Shown one piece after another: positions 7,332 to 15,894 of a stretch of DNA of 39,517 bases (position 1 is its first letter; each line of letters starts with the position of its first letter). Source of the stretch: Bradyrhizobium sp. GTDB lineage: Bacteria > Pseudomonadota > Alphaproteobacteria > Rhizobiales > Xanthobacteraceae. The translations under genes and the position numbers were made by a program. Location: contig NZ_JAUSLT010000179.1 in the NCBI RefSeq assembly GCF_030646015.1, positions 1 to 39,517 on the forward strand. The letters are read 5' to 3'. The notes under the pieces were generated by a model. It searched no databases. It saw only the letters and a list, made by a program, of their open reading frames with translations, and had not been told where the DNA came from.

Positions 7332-8444
7332 ATGCACGGAACCAAGATCCTCGAGGAAGCCGACCGGCTGATGACGGTCTGCAATTCCTGCCGCTACTGC
7401 GAAGGCCTCTGCGCGGTATTTCCGGCGATGGAAATGCGCCGCGCGTTTTCCGACGGCGACCTCAATTATTTCGCCAATCTCTGCCACGGCTGCGGCGCCT
7501 GCTACACCGACTGCCAGTTCTCGCCACCGCATGAATTCAACGTCAATGTCCCGCAGACGCTGGCGATCGCCCGCGCCGATTCCTACGCCGCCTATGCCTG
7601 GCCGCGCGCCTTTTCCGGCCTGTTCGCGCGCAACGGGCTTTCGATCAGCATCATCGCGGCGCTGAGCGTCGCGGCGTTCATCTTCGGCTTTGCCGCCTTC
7701 CACGACCGCCAGGTACTGTTCGGCATCCATACCGGTCCGGGCGCGTTCTACAAATTGATGCCGCACAATGCGATGGCGGCGCTGTTTGGAGCTGCGTTCC
7801 TTTACGCGATCGTGGCGCTGGTGATGGGCGTGCGCGCGTTCTGGCGCGACATCGGCGAACCCGTGGGCATGCTGGTGGATCCCCCCTCGATCTGGCAGGC
7901 GATCAAGGACGCCGGACAATTGCGCTACCTCGACGGCGGCGGCGTCGGCTGCGTCAACGAGGACGAGCGGCCGAGCGACCTGCGCAAAATCCATCACCAT
8001 CTGACCTTCTACGGTTTTGGATTGTGCTTCGCCTCGACCAGCGTGGCGACGGCGTATCATTACTTCTGGGCGCGCGAGGCGCCGTATCCGTGGTGGGACC
8101 TGCCGGTCGTGCTCGGCACGCTCGGCGGCATCGGGCTCTTGATCGGCCCCGCCGGCCTGCTCGCGGAAAAATGGAAGCGCGATCCTGTGCTGGTCGATCA
8201 GGCGCGGATGGGCATGGACGTAGCCTTCATCGTCATGCTGTTCATGACCAGTCTGACCGGCATGGCGCTGCTGTTCCTGCGCGACACCGCCGCGATGGGC
8301 GCGCTGCTGGCGCTGCATCTCGGCGTGGTGTTCTCGCTGTTCATCACCATGCCCTATGGCAAATTCGTGCACGGCATTTATCGCTTTGTCGCGCTGGTGC
8401 GTTACGCAAAGGAGCGGCGGATGATGGCGGGACATCCGGTTTAA
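7332..8444 (+). CDS. tcuB: Tricarballylate utilization protein TcuB (Fe-S, membrane electron carrier)
   Basis: A 370-residue protein. The N-terminus has two 4Fe-4S Cys sets: C17, C20, C23, C27 (CNSCRYCEGLC) and C51, C54, C57, C61 (CHGCGACYTDC). From residue ~100 on it is a multi-pass membrane protein (for example SIIAALSVAAFIFGFAAF and GTLGGIGLLIGPAGLLAE), with His residues that could ligate haem. In Salmonella TcuB reoxidises the flavin of TcuA and passes electrons to the quinone pool, and the domain order here is the same. The only start that keeps both clusters is ATG at 7332, without a strong Shine-Dalgarno. No TcuC-type transporter adjoins; the TctC-type binding protein at 36 kb is too far away to link. 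Confidence 0.88.
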   Translation: MHGTKILEEADRLMTVCNSCRYCEGLCAVFPAMEMRRAFSDGDLNYFANLCHGCGACYTDCQFSPPHEFNVNVPQTLAIARADSYAAYAWPRAFSGLFARNGLSISIIAALSVAAFIFGFAAFHDRQVLFGIHTGPGAFYKLMPHNAMAALFGAAFLYAIVALVMGVRAFWRDIGEPVGMLVDPPSIWQAIKDAGQLRYLDGGGVGCVNEDERPSDLRKIHHHLTFYGFGLCFASTSVATAYHYFWAREAPYPWWDLPVVLGTLGGIGLLIGPAGLLAEKWKRDPVLVDQARMGMDVAFIVMLFMTSLTGMALLFLRDTAAMGALLALHLGVVFSLFITMPYGKFVHGIYRFVALVRYAKERRMMAGHPV

Positions 8445-8452
8445 TCCATCAA

Positions 8453-8579
8453 CGTCATTGCGAGGAGCGCTTGCGACGAAGCAATCCACCTGGCAGCGGT
8501 ACCGGCCGTGAGATGGATTGCTTCGTCGCATCCGCCTTCGCCCGAAGGTGGGCTTCGGCGGACACTCCTCGCAATGACG
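8453..8579. repeat. Palindromic intergenic repeat, family B copy 1
   Basis: CGTCATTGCGAGGAG at the left end is complementary to CTCCTCGCAATGACG at the right end, with an inner GAAGCAATCCA/TGGATTGCTTC pair. A 32-bp hairpin module lies at 8531-8562. A second copy is at 10305-10427, so the L,D-transpeptidase gene is bracketed by two family B copies. Confidence 0.85.
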
Positions 8580-8742
8580 GCTCTCGCCTCCCTCCCCCGC
8601 GGAAACTGGTGCTCTGGCGGTTAATTTGTCGCAGGGGGCTGCCACCCCTCGCCAGTCACACTTCCGCCCGCGCGGGCTGTCGTATATGACAGAATCACGT
8701 GATCGACACGGGCGCGGACAGGCATTTCAACCGAGGCTGGGC

Positions 8743-10266
8743 ATGGCAATGCGATTTTCGACGGCGCAATCCACCGTGGCGATGCGGCGTTGGGGTTCCC
8801 CGGCCATTGCGACGCTGGCGGCCATGGCCGCATTGACGGCACTGACCGCCGAAGCCGCGCCGAAGCAGGCGCGCCCCGCCGCCCCCACCGAGGCTGTGGC
8901 GCCGCGCGAGGCCGGCGAGCCGATCATGGCGATCGTGTCGATCAAGAGCCAGCAGGTCACGCTCTACGACGCCGACGGCTGGATCCTGCGCGCGCCGGTA
9001 TCGACCGGAACCACGGGACGCGAGACGCCGGCCGGCGTCTTCGCCGTCCTCGAGCGGAACAAGGAACACCGCTCCAACATGTATGACGATGCCTCGATGC
9101 CGAACATGCAGCGCATCACCTGGAACGGCATCGCGCTGCATGGCGGGCCGCTGCCCGGATATGCGGCCTCGCATGGCTGCGTGCGGATGCCGTTCGGCTT
9201 TGCCGAAAAACTGTTCGACAAGACGCGGATCGGGATGCGCGTGATCATCTCGCCTGAGAACGCCGAGCCGGTCGAGTTCTCCCATCCGGCGCTGTTCGGG
9301 CCGAAGCAGGAGGCCATCGCGGCCGCGCCGGCCAGGGCCGAGGAACTCACCCGCGAGGCGGCCGATTCTGCCAAGGCCGCCGACGAGGCGAAGAAGAGCG
9401 CCGCGAAGGCGCCGCGCGAGATAGCGGCGCTGACGGCGGCCTTGCGCAAGCTGGAGGGCCTCAAGACCCGCGCCGACGCCGAGCTCGCCAAGGCCGACAA
9501 GGCGATCGCCGCTGCCAAGACCGATGAGGCCAAAGCGCGGGCCGAAGACCTCAAGCAAAAGGCCGCCGCCAAGGCGGCGGATCTGGCGGCACAACTCGAC
9601 ACCGCCAAGGCCGACGCCAAACCGAAGCTCGAAGCTGCCGCCGCGGCCAAGGACGCCGCGAAGGCGGCCGCGACGAAGAAGGCCGAGACCGCCAAGGCGG
9701 CAACCGACGCAAAGCTCGCGCTCGAGCCGGTGTCGATCTTCATCAGCCGCGCGACGCAGAAGCTTTACGTGCGCCGCAACACCCACAAGCCGGCGCCGGA
9801 CGGCGGCGGCGAGGTGTTCGATACCAGCATCGAAGTTCCGGTCACGATCCGCGATCCCGGCAAGCGGATCGGCACGCATGTGTTCACGGCGATGGCGCGC
9901 AACGATGCCGGCCTGCGCTGGAGCGCGGTTACGATCGACCACGCCGATAACGCCACGGCCGCGCTCGACCGCATCACCATCCCGCAGGCGGTGCTCGATC
10001 GCATCGCGCCGACCGCCTTGCCGCGATCCTCGATCGTGATCTCGGACGAGCCGCTGAGCGTCGAGACCAACTATCGCACCGAATTCGTCGCGGTGCTGAG
10101 CCATCAGCCGCAAGGCGGCTTCATCACGCGCCCGCGCACGCCCCCGATGGATATGCAGGTCGCGAGCGACGACGGCTTCGGCTCCTTTTTTCCCAACTGG
10201 AACCCACAACCTGTCGATCCGCGCCCTCGCCAGCTTTATCGTCAGGGGCCACGGGGCTTCTGGTAG
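8743..10266 (+). CDS. L,D-transpeptidase with coiled-coil linker and second degenerate domain
   Basis: About 507 residues from ATG 8743, chosen because GAGG (8733-8736) sits 6 nt upstream. An Ala-rich signal peptide ends near AEA-APKQ. The first half is an ErfK/YkuD L,D-transpeptidase: VSIKSQQVTLYDADG, then the catalytic motif HGGPLPGYAASHGCVRM with Cys146 and His144. These enzymes cross-link peptidoglycan or attach proteins to it in the periplasm. A ~140-residue Ala/Lys/Glu-rich coiled coil (residues ~190-325) follows. The C-terminal part starts again with VSIFISRATQKLYVRRN and IRDPGKRIGTHVFTAM, echoing the first strands of the same fold without the SHGC motif. It is likely a catalytically dead repeat. 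Upstream in-frame starts at 8626 and 8686 would place the signal peptide too far inside. Confidence 0.87.
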   Translation: MAMRFSTAQSTVAMRRWGSPAIATLAAMAALTALTAEAAPKQARPAAPTEAVAPREAGEPIMAIVSIKSQQVTLYDADGWILRAPVSTGTTGRETPAGVFAVLERNKEHRSNMYDDASMPNMQRITWNGIALHGGPLPGYAASHGCVRMPFGFAEKLFDKTRIGMRVIISPENAEPVEFSHPALFGPKQEAIAAAPARAEELTREAADSAKAADEAKKSAAKAPREIAALTAALRKLEGLKTRADAELAKADKAIAAAKTDEAKARAEDLKQKAAAKAADLAAQLDTAKADAKPKLEAAAAAKDAAKAAATKKAETAKAATDAKLALEPVSIFISRATQKLYVRRNTHKPAPDGGGEVFDTSIEVPVTIRDPGKRIGTHVFTAMARNDAGLRWSAVTIDHADNATAALDRITIPQAVLDRIAPTALPRSSIVISDEPLSVETNYRTEFVAVLSHQPQGGFITRPRTPPMDMQVASDDGFGSFFPNWNPQPVDPRPRQLYRQGPRGFW

Positions 10267-10304
10267 AAGGCGGCAGGGCGCGCGTGGGCCACCCGGCCTA
10301 TCAA

Positions 10305-10427
10305 CGTCATGGCGAGCTCCGCGAAGCAGTCCATTCTGACCAAGCAAAGGAAGAATGGATTGCTTCGTCGCATCCGCCTTCGCCCGAAGGCGGGCTTCGG
10401 CGGACAAGAGCGCTCCTCGCAATGACG
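10305..10427. repeat. Palindromic intergenic repeat, family B copy 2
   Basis: Similar to the copy at 8453-8579 and in the same orientation, ending CGCTCCTCGCAATGACG and carrying the same 32-bp hairpin module at 10373-10404. The left end is diverged (CGTCATGGCGAG). It lies between convergent genes. Confidence 0.82.
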
Positions 10428-10439
10428 TAAGGCAGCTGT

Positions 10440-10853
10440 CTACAAATCCACCACCACGTAATCGCTCTCCACCGACACCGCGAGCGTTTCCGCCACATAC
10501 GGCCCCTTCACGACGTTGGTGCCCGGCTCGACATTGACCGGATAGGCGCGGGTGCGGAATTTCTTGGGGTCGCAGTACGATTGCCCGGTACGGATGTCGA
10601 ATTCCCAGCCGTGCCAGGGGCAGCGCAGGATTTCGCCCAATCGTGTGTATTCGATCTCGCCGGGATCGGAAGATTGCGCCAGGCCGATCAGCGGACCCTC
10701 GCACAGGGCGGCGCCCTGGTGCGGGCAGCGGTTCAACAGGCCGAAGAACTCGCCCTTGATGTTGAAGATCGCGATCGGGCGCTCGTCGATGGTGAGGAAT
10801 TTGCGCGTGCCCGGCGGCAACTCATCCACCGGGGCGATTACGTGACGAACCAT
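10440..10853 (-). CDS. Rieske [2Fe-2S] ferredoxin-like protein
   Basis: A 137-residue single-domain Rieske protein. The cluster ligands are C43-P-H45 (RCPHQGA) and C78-P-W-H81 (CPWHGWEF), the spacing of Rieske ferredoxins and of the N-terminal domain of ring-hydroxylating oxygenases. No catalytic oxygenase domain follows and none is adjacent. The ATG at 10853 shares one base with the stop of the preceding amidohydrolase gene (TGATG), so the two are translationally coupled. It is likely an electron carrier for an oxygenase encoded elsewhere, or for the same aromatic pathway as the amidohydrolases; that link is inferred from coupling alone. Confidence 0.92.
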   Translation of the reverse strand: MVRHVIAPVDELPPGTRKFLTIDERPIAIFNIKGEFFGLLNRCPHQGAALCEGPLIGLAQSSDPGEIEYTRLGEILRCPWHGWEFDIRTGQSYCDPKKFRTRAYPVNVEPGTNVVKGPYVAETLAVSVESDYVVVDL

Positions 10854-11965
10854 CAAGCGATCCCGTACAGCTTTTTCGCGTTTCCCAGATAAAACGCCTC
10901 GCGGTTGGCGTCGCTGACGCCGGGCGGCAATACGCGCGACGGCTCGTCAAAATCCCAATGCGGGTAGTCGGTGGCGAACAACAGCTTGTCCCAGCCGATC
11001 CAGTCGATGACGTCGAACAGGTGGTCGCGTCGCTCCGGGTCTTCCATCGGCTGCGTGGTCCAGAAGATGTGGTCGCGGATATATTCCGACGGTTTCCGCT
11101 TGAGATGCGGCACCTCGCCGTGCAGCTTTGCGAAGACCTTGTCGAGCCGCCACGACAGCGACGGCGCCCAGCCGAAGCCGGCTTCGATCATCACCATCTT
11201 CAGTTTCGGATAGCTGGCGAATACGCCCTCCAGCACGATGCTGGCGAGCGCGGTCTGCTGGCACTGCGAATGGCCGACCATTTCCTCGATGTAGAAACTC
11301 GGCCAGCCCGATGCGGTGATCGGGTTGCCGCCGAAGCCGAAGGCGTGCACGCCGACCGGGAGTCCCGCCTCCTCGGCCGCCTCGTAGATCGGCCAGTAGC
11401 GACGCTGGCCGAGCGGCTCGACGTTGCGGCTGAGCAGCAGCACCTGGACAAAGTTTTTGTCGCCGGCCCGGCGGCGGATTTCGGCGGCGGCGGACACGCC
11501 GTCCTCGTTGGCGACGACGACAGAAGCTTTCAGGCGGCTGTCCTGGCTGGTCCATTTGGCGATCTGCCAGTCGTTGATGGCGGTCGCGAGCGCCGTGGCC
11601 AGATCGTGATTGCGCATGCCCTGTCCGGTGGCGCCGAGCGGATTGAGTACGCCGAGCGCCACATTGTAGGGATCCAGCAGCTGCTGCTGCATGAACGACA
11701 GCGACGAACCCTGCTGGCCGCCTTCCGGCGGATACGCATCGCGGCGCGACGCATTGGGCTGCGCCTTGGGATAGGGCGGGCCTTCCATCATGCCCTGATA
11801 GGGATGGACGCCCCAGGTTTCGAGATGGCTGTGCCAGCGTTTTGCGAGGAACGGGTACAATTCGTCCCTCGTCGCGCGCGCCGGATGGATGTCGCAATCG
11901 GCGATCGCGGTCTTGACCTCGACGGGTGAAGCCGGTTCTGGGCGGTCGCGGAACTGGACGTTCAT
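10853..11965 (-). CDS. Amidohydrolase family protein (ACMSD-like), paralog 1
   Basis: A 370-residue TIM-barrel metal-dependent hydrolase of the amidohydrolase_2 group. It opens with ADCDIHPA, the D-x-H first-strand metal motif of this subgroup (instead of H-x-H), has VGVHAFGFGG mid-barrel, and the terminal metal/catalytic Asp block LLFATDYPHWDFD. The family includes decarboxylases and hydrolases acting on aromatic ring or ring-cleavage acids such as ACMSD. It overlaps the upstream paralog by 4 bp (ATGA) and the downstream Rieske gene by 1 bp, so the three form a tight operon. The substrate is unknown; aromatic acids are an inference from the family and the Rieske partner. Confidence 0.88.
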   Translation of the reverse strand: MNVQFRDRPEPASPVEVKTAIADCDIHPARATRDELYPFLAKRWHSHLETWGVHPYQGMMEGPPYPKAQPNASRRDAYPPEGGQQGSSLSFMQQQLLDPYNVALGVLNPLGATGQGMRNHDLATALATAINDWQIAKWTSQDSRLKASVVVANEDGVSAAAEIRRRAGDKNFVQVLLLSRNVEPLGQRRYWPIYEAAEEAGLPVGVHAFGFGGNPITASGWPSFYIEEMVGHSQCQQTALASIVLEGVFASYPKLKMVMIEAGFGWAPSLSWRLDKVFAKLHGEVPHLKRKPSEYIRDHIFWTTQPMEDPERRDHLFDVIDWIGWDKLLFATDYPHWDFDEPSRVLPPGVSDANREAFYLGNAKKLYGIA

Positions 11966-13047
11966 GGCGTCGTCTCCTTGGCGACAGGCTGCTTGAGGCG
12001 GGGGTACGTCGCGCGGGGATTGTCGATCATGATCTTGCGCACAAGATCGGAAGACATTCCTTCAGGCAGCACCTGGTCGCCTTCGAATTGCCAGTGCGGA
12101 TAATCGGTCGAGAATAGGAGCAATTCATCCGACTGCATATGGTCAAACAGGCGATTGAGGATCGCCGGATCCGGCGGCGCGTCAATCGGCTGCAGCGAAA
12201 ACCGGATGTTGCTGCGCACAATTTCGAGGGGCGCGCGATCCACCCACGGCGTTTCCATGCGCACGCCGCGCCAGAACTTGTGCAGCCGCCAGAGGTAAGA
12301 CGGCAGCCAGCTCCAGCCGGATTCCAGCATCACCATCTTCAGGTTCGGATGCCGCGCGAACACGCCCTCGACGATCAGGCTGGTCAACTGGGTCTGGAAC
12401 GCCTGCGCCTGGGCGACGTAATCCTCGATGTGGTAGGAGCCCCAGCCGACCGAGGTCGGCGGGTTGTGATAGGCGCTGCCGGCGTGAATGCCGATCGGCA
12501 AACCCAGCCGCTCGGCGGCGGCGTAAATCGGCCAGTAGGCGCGCTTGCCCAGCGGCATGTCGCCCATGACCAGCATCAGCACCTGGACGAAACGCGGGTC
12601 TTTGGCGCAGCGCTCGATCTCCGCCACCGACTTCTCGACGCTTTGCACAGGGATGACGATCGAGCCGCGCAGCCGCGGCTCCTTGTCGAGCCATTCCTTC
12701 ACGAGCCAGTCGTTGAGCGCGCGGCAGAATGCATCCGCCATGTCCTCGGAAAACACCATCTGCACGCCGTACAGGGGATTGCAGATGCCATGGCTGACCC
12801 CAAAACGGTCGAGCGCCTGCGTCTTCATGTCTGGGAGGCTGGAGCCCGGCTTGCCCTGCGCCGGCCGCCAGTCCGGCCGCGACGAGATCGGCGAGTTGGT
12901 CGGATAGGATTGCGACACGAGGTCGGTCATGCCCCGCGTCGTCACCTGGTCGCGCCAGTAATCGTTGAGGTAGGGCAGCAGGCTGGTCAGATGAGGAACG
13001 GCAGGATGCAGATCGCAATCCACGCCGCCCGCGAGCGGTGACGTCAT
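11962..13047 (-). CDS. Amidohydrolase family protein (ACMSD-like), paralog 2
   Basis: A 361-residue amidohydrolase_2 protein similar to its downstream neighbour throughout: first-strand motif DCDLHPAVPH, mid-barrel PIGIHAGSAYHNPP, and C-terminal LLFSTDYPHWQFE. Shared blocks such as YWPIYAAAERLGLPIGIHA show that the pair arose by duplication. It is the first gene of the three-gene operon. ATG at 13047 has AGAGG just upstream; longer frames toward 13341 lack similarity to the family and run into the divergent gene, so I reject them. Two paralogs may form a heteromer or act on successive substrates; neither can be decided from sequence. Confidence 0.88.
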   Translation of the reverse strand: MTSPLAGGVDCDLHPAVPHLTSLLPYLNDYWRDQVTTRGMTDLVSQSYPTNSPISSRPDWRPAQGKPGSSLPDMKTQALDRFGVSHGICNPLYGVQMVFSEDMADAFCRALNDWLVKEWLDKEPRLRGSIVIPVQSVEKSVAEIERCAKDPRFVQVLMLVMGDMPLGKRAYWPIYAAAERLGLPIGIHAGSAYHNPPTSVGWGSYHIEDYVAQAQAFQTQLTSLIVEGVFARHPNLKMVMLESGWSWLPSYLWRLHKFWRGVRMETPWVDRAPLEIVRSNIRFSLQPIDAPPDPAILNRLFDHMQSDELLLFSTDYPHWQFEGDQVLPEGMSSDLVRKIMIDNPRATYPRLKQPVAKETTP

Positions 13048-13235
13048 GACCTCTGGTTTCCTCTTCGCGCGTGGCGACTGTCGAATTCGGCGTTGGCTCG
13101 CTGAATCCGTGAGCCAGCATAGGGCGCGCGCGGGGCCCCGTCCATCGGCGGAGCCAATGCCTCGCGAGTCGGCAGCCATGCAATCCTGTGCTAGGAGACC
13201 GTTGAAGCCCATCCCGCGCCAGAATTGAGAACCGA

Positions 13236-13718
13236 ATGAAAGACCTTGTCCCGATCGCCGAACAGATCGCCGCCCGGCTGATCGAACGCAAGCAGACCAT
13301 CGCGGTCGCGGAGTCCTCGACCGGCGGGCTGATTTCCGCAAGCCTGCTCGCGGTATCAGGCGCTTCCGCCTATTTCCTCGGCGGCGGCGTGATCTACACC
13401 CGCGATGCGCGGCGGCTGTTGATGGACATCCCCGACGAGGCGATGAAAGGCATCCGCTCGGCGTCCGAGCCCTACGCCAAGCTGTTGGCGAACCAGATCC
13501 GCGCGCGTTTTGCTACCGACTGGGGCCTGTCGGAGACCGGCGCCACCGGCCCCACCGGCAACCGCTACGGCGACGCCGCCGGCCACAGCTGCATGGGGCT
13601 CGCGGGCCCGGCGAATGCGGTGATCACCCTGGAGACCGGCAGCGCGCACCGGCTCGCCAACATGCACAGCTTTGCGAGTGCTGCGCTGAATTTGCTGCTG
13701 CAGAATTTGTCGCGGTGA
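13236..13718 (+). CDS. CinA C-terminal family amidohydrolase (PncC-like)
   Basis: A 160-residue stand-alone CinA C-terminal domain. Signature blocks are TIAVAESSTGGLISASLLAV (residues ~24-43) and LSETGATGPTGNRYGD. E. coli PncC of this family deamidates nicotinamide mononucleotide in NAD recycling. The segment after the TGPTG loop (HSCMGLAGP) differs from classic PncC, which reads PVGTVWFA there, so the substrate may differ. The gene is divergent from the amidohydrolase operon and followed by a family A palindromic repeat. Confidence 0.85.
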   Translation: MKDLVPIAEQIAARLIERKQTIAVAESSTGGLISASLLAVSGASAYFLGGGVIYTRDARRLLMDIPDEAMKGIRSASEPYAKLLANQIRARFATDWGLSETGATGPTGNRYGDAAGHSCMGLAGPANAVITLETGSAHRLANMHSFASAALNLLLQNLSR

Positions 13719-13726
13719 TGGGTTCG

Positions 13727-13830
13727 TAGGGTGGGCAAAGGCGCGCCCTTCGCGCGCCGTGCCCACCATCTCGCATCATGATCGCTTTCGCAATGGTGGG
13801 CACGGCGCAAGTGCGCCTTTGCCCACCCTA
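13727..13830. repeat. Palindromic intergenic repeat, family A copy 3
   Basis: TAGGGTGGGCAAAGGCGC (13727-13744) is complementary to 13813-13830, with an inner GTGCCCACCA/TGGTGGGCAC pair. It is nearly identical in layout and length (104 bp) to the copy at 3611-3714 and again lies between convergent genes. Confidence 0.87.
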
Positions 13831-13841
13831 CAACCCCAATT

Positions 13842-14864
13842 CTACCTGAAAATCCCGAACAGGCCGCCGGGCTGCTGTTGCGGCGGGGGTGGCGGTGGCG
13901 GCGGTTGCTGCTGGAATTGCGGCTGCGGCGGCGGCGCCGAACGCGGCACCGCCTGCTTCTGCGGCGGCGGGCGCTTGGCGACGGGCGGCGGCGTCGGTTT
14001 CGGCGGCTCGGGCGCCGCGGTGACGATGGTGGTTTCCGGGCCTTTGCAGTCGGTCAGCCAGATGTCGTAGATCGGGTGCTCGACGCCGTGCAGGCCCGGG
14101 CTCGCCGCATACATCCAGCCGGAAAAAATCCGCTTCACCTCGCCCTGCAGCGTGATCTCGTCGACCTCGACGAAGGCGTCGGTGTTGGCGGCCTCGGTCG
14201 CGGGGCGGGTATAGCAGGCCGCGGTTTTCACCCGCAGCGCGCCGAACTGGACGGTTTCGCCGATATCCTCGTCGAAATTGATGATGCGCCCGGTGATCTT
14301 GTCCAGCCCGGAGAAACTCGCCTTCTTGTTGACGATCTTCTGCGCCGGCGGCTCGGTGACCACCTCGTCGCCGGGCTGCAGGCTGGCCGGCGTCTGCGGC
14401 ACGGCACCACCCTTGGTGGGCTGGCGCTGGCCGGGCGGCAGATTGGCGCCGGGCGCGGCACCCTGACCGGGCTGCGGCGGTGCGACGGCAATGCCGGGCG
14501 CGGTATTTTGCGGAATGACGGTGGTGCCCGGCGGCGGCGCCAGCGGCTGGGTCTGCACCGAACCGGGTGGCGGCACGCCCTGCCCCGGCGGCGGACGATT
14601 CGGCGTCGGCAGCAGGCGGCCCCGCGGCAGCTCCGGCACTTGCTCGTCGTCGTCGTCGAGCTGTTGCGGCTCCCCACCCCTGCTGCCGCCACGCGGAATA
14701 GCCCCGGGCGGACGCGGCGCCGGATCGGAAAAGATATTGCCGATCTGCGCGTGCGCCGGCGGCGCAAGCGAGATCGTCGTGGCGGCCACGAGGGCCGCAA
14801 ATCCGGTCAGGGCAATGGTTCGAAACATCTCGCGGCTTTGAAAGGCGAATCGGGCTCGCGACAT
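13842..14864 (-). CDS. DUF2155 domain periplasmic protein
   Basis: A 340-residue exported protein. The signal peptide ends near PAHA-QIG; a Pro/Gly-rich low-complexity region spans residues ~45-165. The DUF2155 domain (~180-275) reads SFSGLDKITGRIINF, GETVQFGALRVKTAACYTRP, IFSGWMYAASPGLHGVEHPIYDIWLTDC, with two Cys likely forming a disulfide. A Pro/Gln-rich tail with an eight-Pro run precedes the last residues. DUF2155 proteins are conserved in Rhizobiales, usually with aat and the NDUFA12 gene; here NDUFA12 is 8 kb away. ATG at 14864 and an inner ATG at 14828 both give a signal peptide, and neither has a clear Shine-Dalgarno, so the start is uncertain. Function unknown. Confidence 0.85.
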   Translation of the reverse strand: MSRARFAFQSREMFRTIALTGFAALVAATTISLAPPAHAQIGNIFSDPAPRPPGAIPRGGSRGGEPQQLDDDDEQVPELPRGRLLPTPNRPPPGQGVPPPGSVQTQPLAPPPGTTVIPQNTAPGIAVAPPQPGQGAAPGANLPPGQRQPTKGGAVPQTPASLQPGDEVVTEPPAQKIVNKKASFSGLDKITGRIINFDEDIGETVQFGALRVKTAACYTRPATEAANTDAFVEVDEITLQGEVKRIFSGWMYAASPGLHGVEHPIYDIWLTDCKGPETTIVTAAPEPPKPTPPPVAKRPPPQKQAVPRSAPPPQPQFQQQPPPPPPPPQQQPGGLFGIFR

Positions 14865-15065
14865 AGTACAGACTTATCCGCCGCTCGCAGGACCCTCGGT
14901 TAACACGGCGAATACGGCGGGGAAAGGGCGGTTTGCCCCTGCCCCGCCTACTGGTCAGCCCTCGCCACAAATGAAATAGTCGCAGCCCTCAAGGTTCATG
15001 CGAGGCCGCGCCACGCCTGATAACAGGACATCCGGGCCAACCGGAGCAACAGGGGAAACACTGCA

Positions 15066-15845
15066 ATGACCGATCGTATCAGGCTCGATGGCCGGGTCGC
15101 CGTCGTCACCGGGGCTGCCGGCGTCATCGGCACCGCGACCATGCGGCTGCTGGCCGAACGCGGCGCCCGCCTCGTCGCGGTCGACCGCCGGGAACAGGAC
15201 CTCAAGCAAGCGATCAAGGATCTGCCGGCCTCGGCACAGGCGCTGGCGGTCACCGCCGACGTCACCGATGAGGACGAGGTCGCCGGCTATGTCCGCGCCG
15301 CGGTCGACACATTCGGCACCATCGACGCCTTCTACAACAACGCCGGCATCGAGGGCGATATCAAGCCGATCACGGAATATTCGCTGGAGATGTTTCGCCG
15401 CGTGCTCGACGTCAACGTGGTCGGGGTGTTCCTGGGGATGAAGCACGTCCTGCCGGTGATGCTGAAGCAGAACAAGGGCAGCATCATCAACACCGCATCG
15501 ATCGCGGGCCTGATGGGATCGCCGCACATCGCGGTCTACAGCGCCAGCAAGCATGCGGTGATCGGGCTGACCAAGACCGCGGCATGGGAATGCACCGGCA
15601 CCGGCGTGCGCGTCAATGCCGTCTGCCCCGGCCTGATCGACAGCCGCATGCTCTCCACCATCCTGCAGGGCCGCAACGGTGGCAATTCGCCGCCTCCCAA
15701 TGAAAAGATCGTCGACCGGATTCCGGCGCGGCGGCTGGGACAGGCCTCCGAGGTCGCCTCCATCGTCGCCTTCCTGGCATCCGACGAGGCGAGCTACGTC
15801 TCCGGCTCGTCCTACACCGTCGACGGCGGACGAACCGCCGCCTGA
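15066..15845 (+). CDS. SDR family NAD(P)-dependent oxidoreductase
   Basis: A 259-residue classical short-chain dehydrogenase with all canonical motifs: TGAAGVIG cofactor loop (residues ~15-22), D at the end of strand 2 (AVDRR, suggesting NAD preference), NNAG, catalytic Ser in INTASIAG, YSASK with Tyr and Lys, and PG after strand 6. GGGGA precedes ATG 15066 by ~9 nt. It lies 49 bp upstream of a carboxylesterase-type hydrolase and is probably cotranscribed, suggesting sequential processing of an ester/alcohol substrate; the substrate is not evident. It contrasts with the Phe-variant SDR at 1.9 kb. Confidence 0.9.
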   Translation: MTDRIRLDGRVAVVTGAAGVIGTATMRLLAERGARLVAVDRREQDLKQAIKDLPASAQALAVTADVTDEDEVAGYVRAAVDTFGTIDAFYNNAGIEGDIKPITEYSLEMFRRVLDVNVVGVFLGMKHVLPVMLKQNKGSIINTASIAGLMGSPHIAVYSASKHAVIGLTKTAAWECTGTGVRVNAVCPGLIDSRMLSTILQGRNGGNSPPPNEKIVDRIPARRLGQASEVASIVAFLASDEASYVSGSSYTVDGGRTAA

Positions 15846-15894
15846 TTCAATTGCTCCGCCACACCCAAAAACCCACGCAACAGGTCCACCTATC

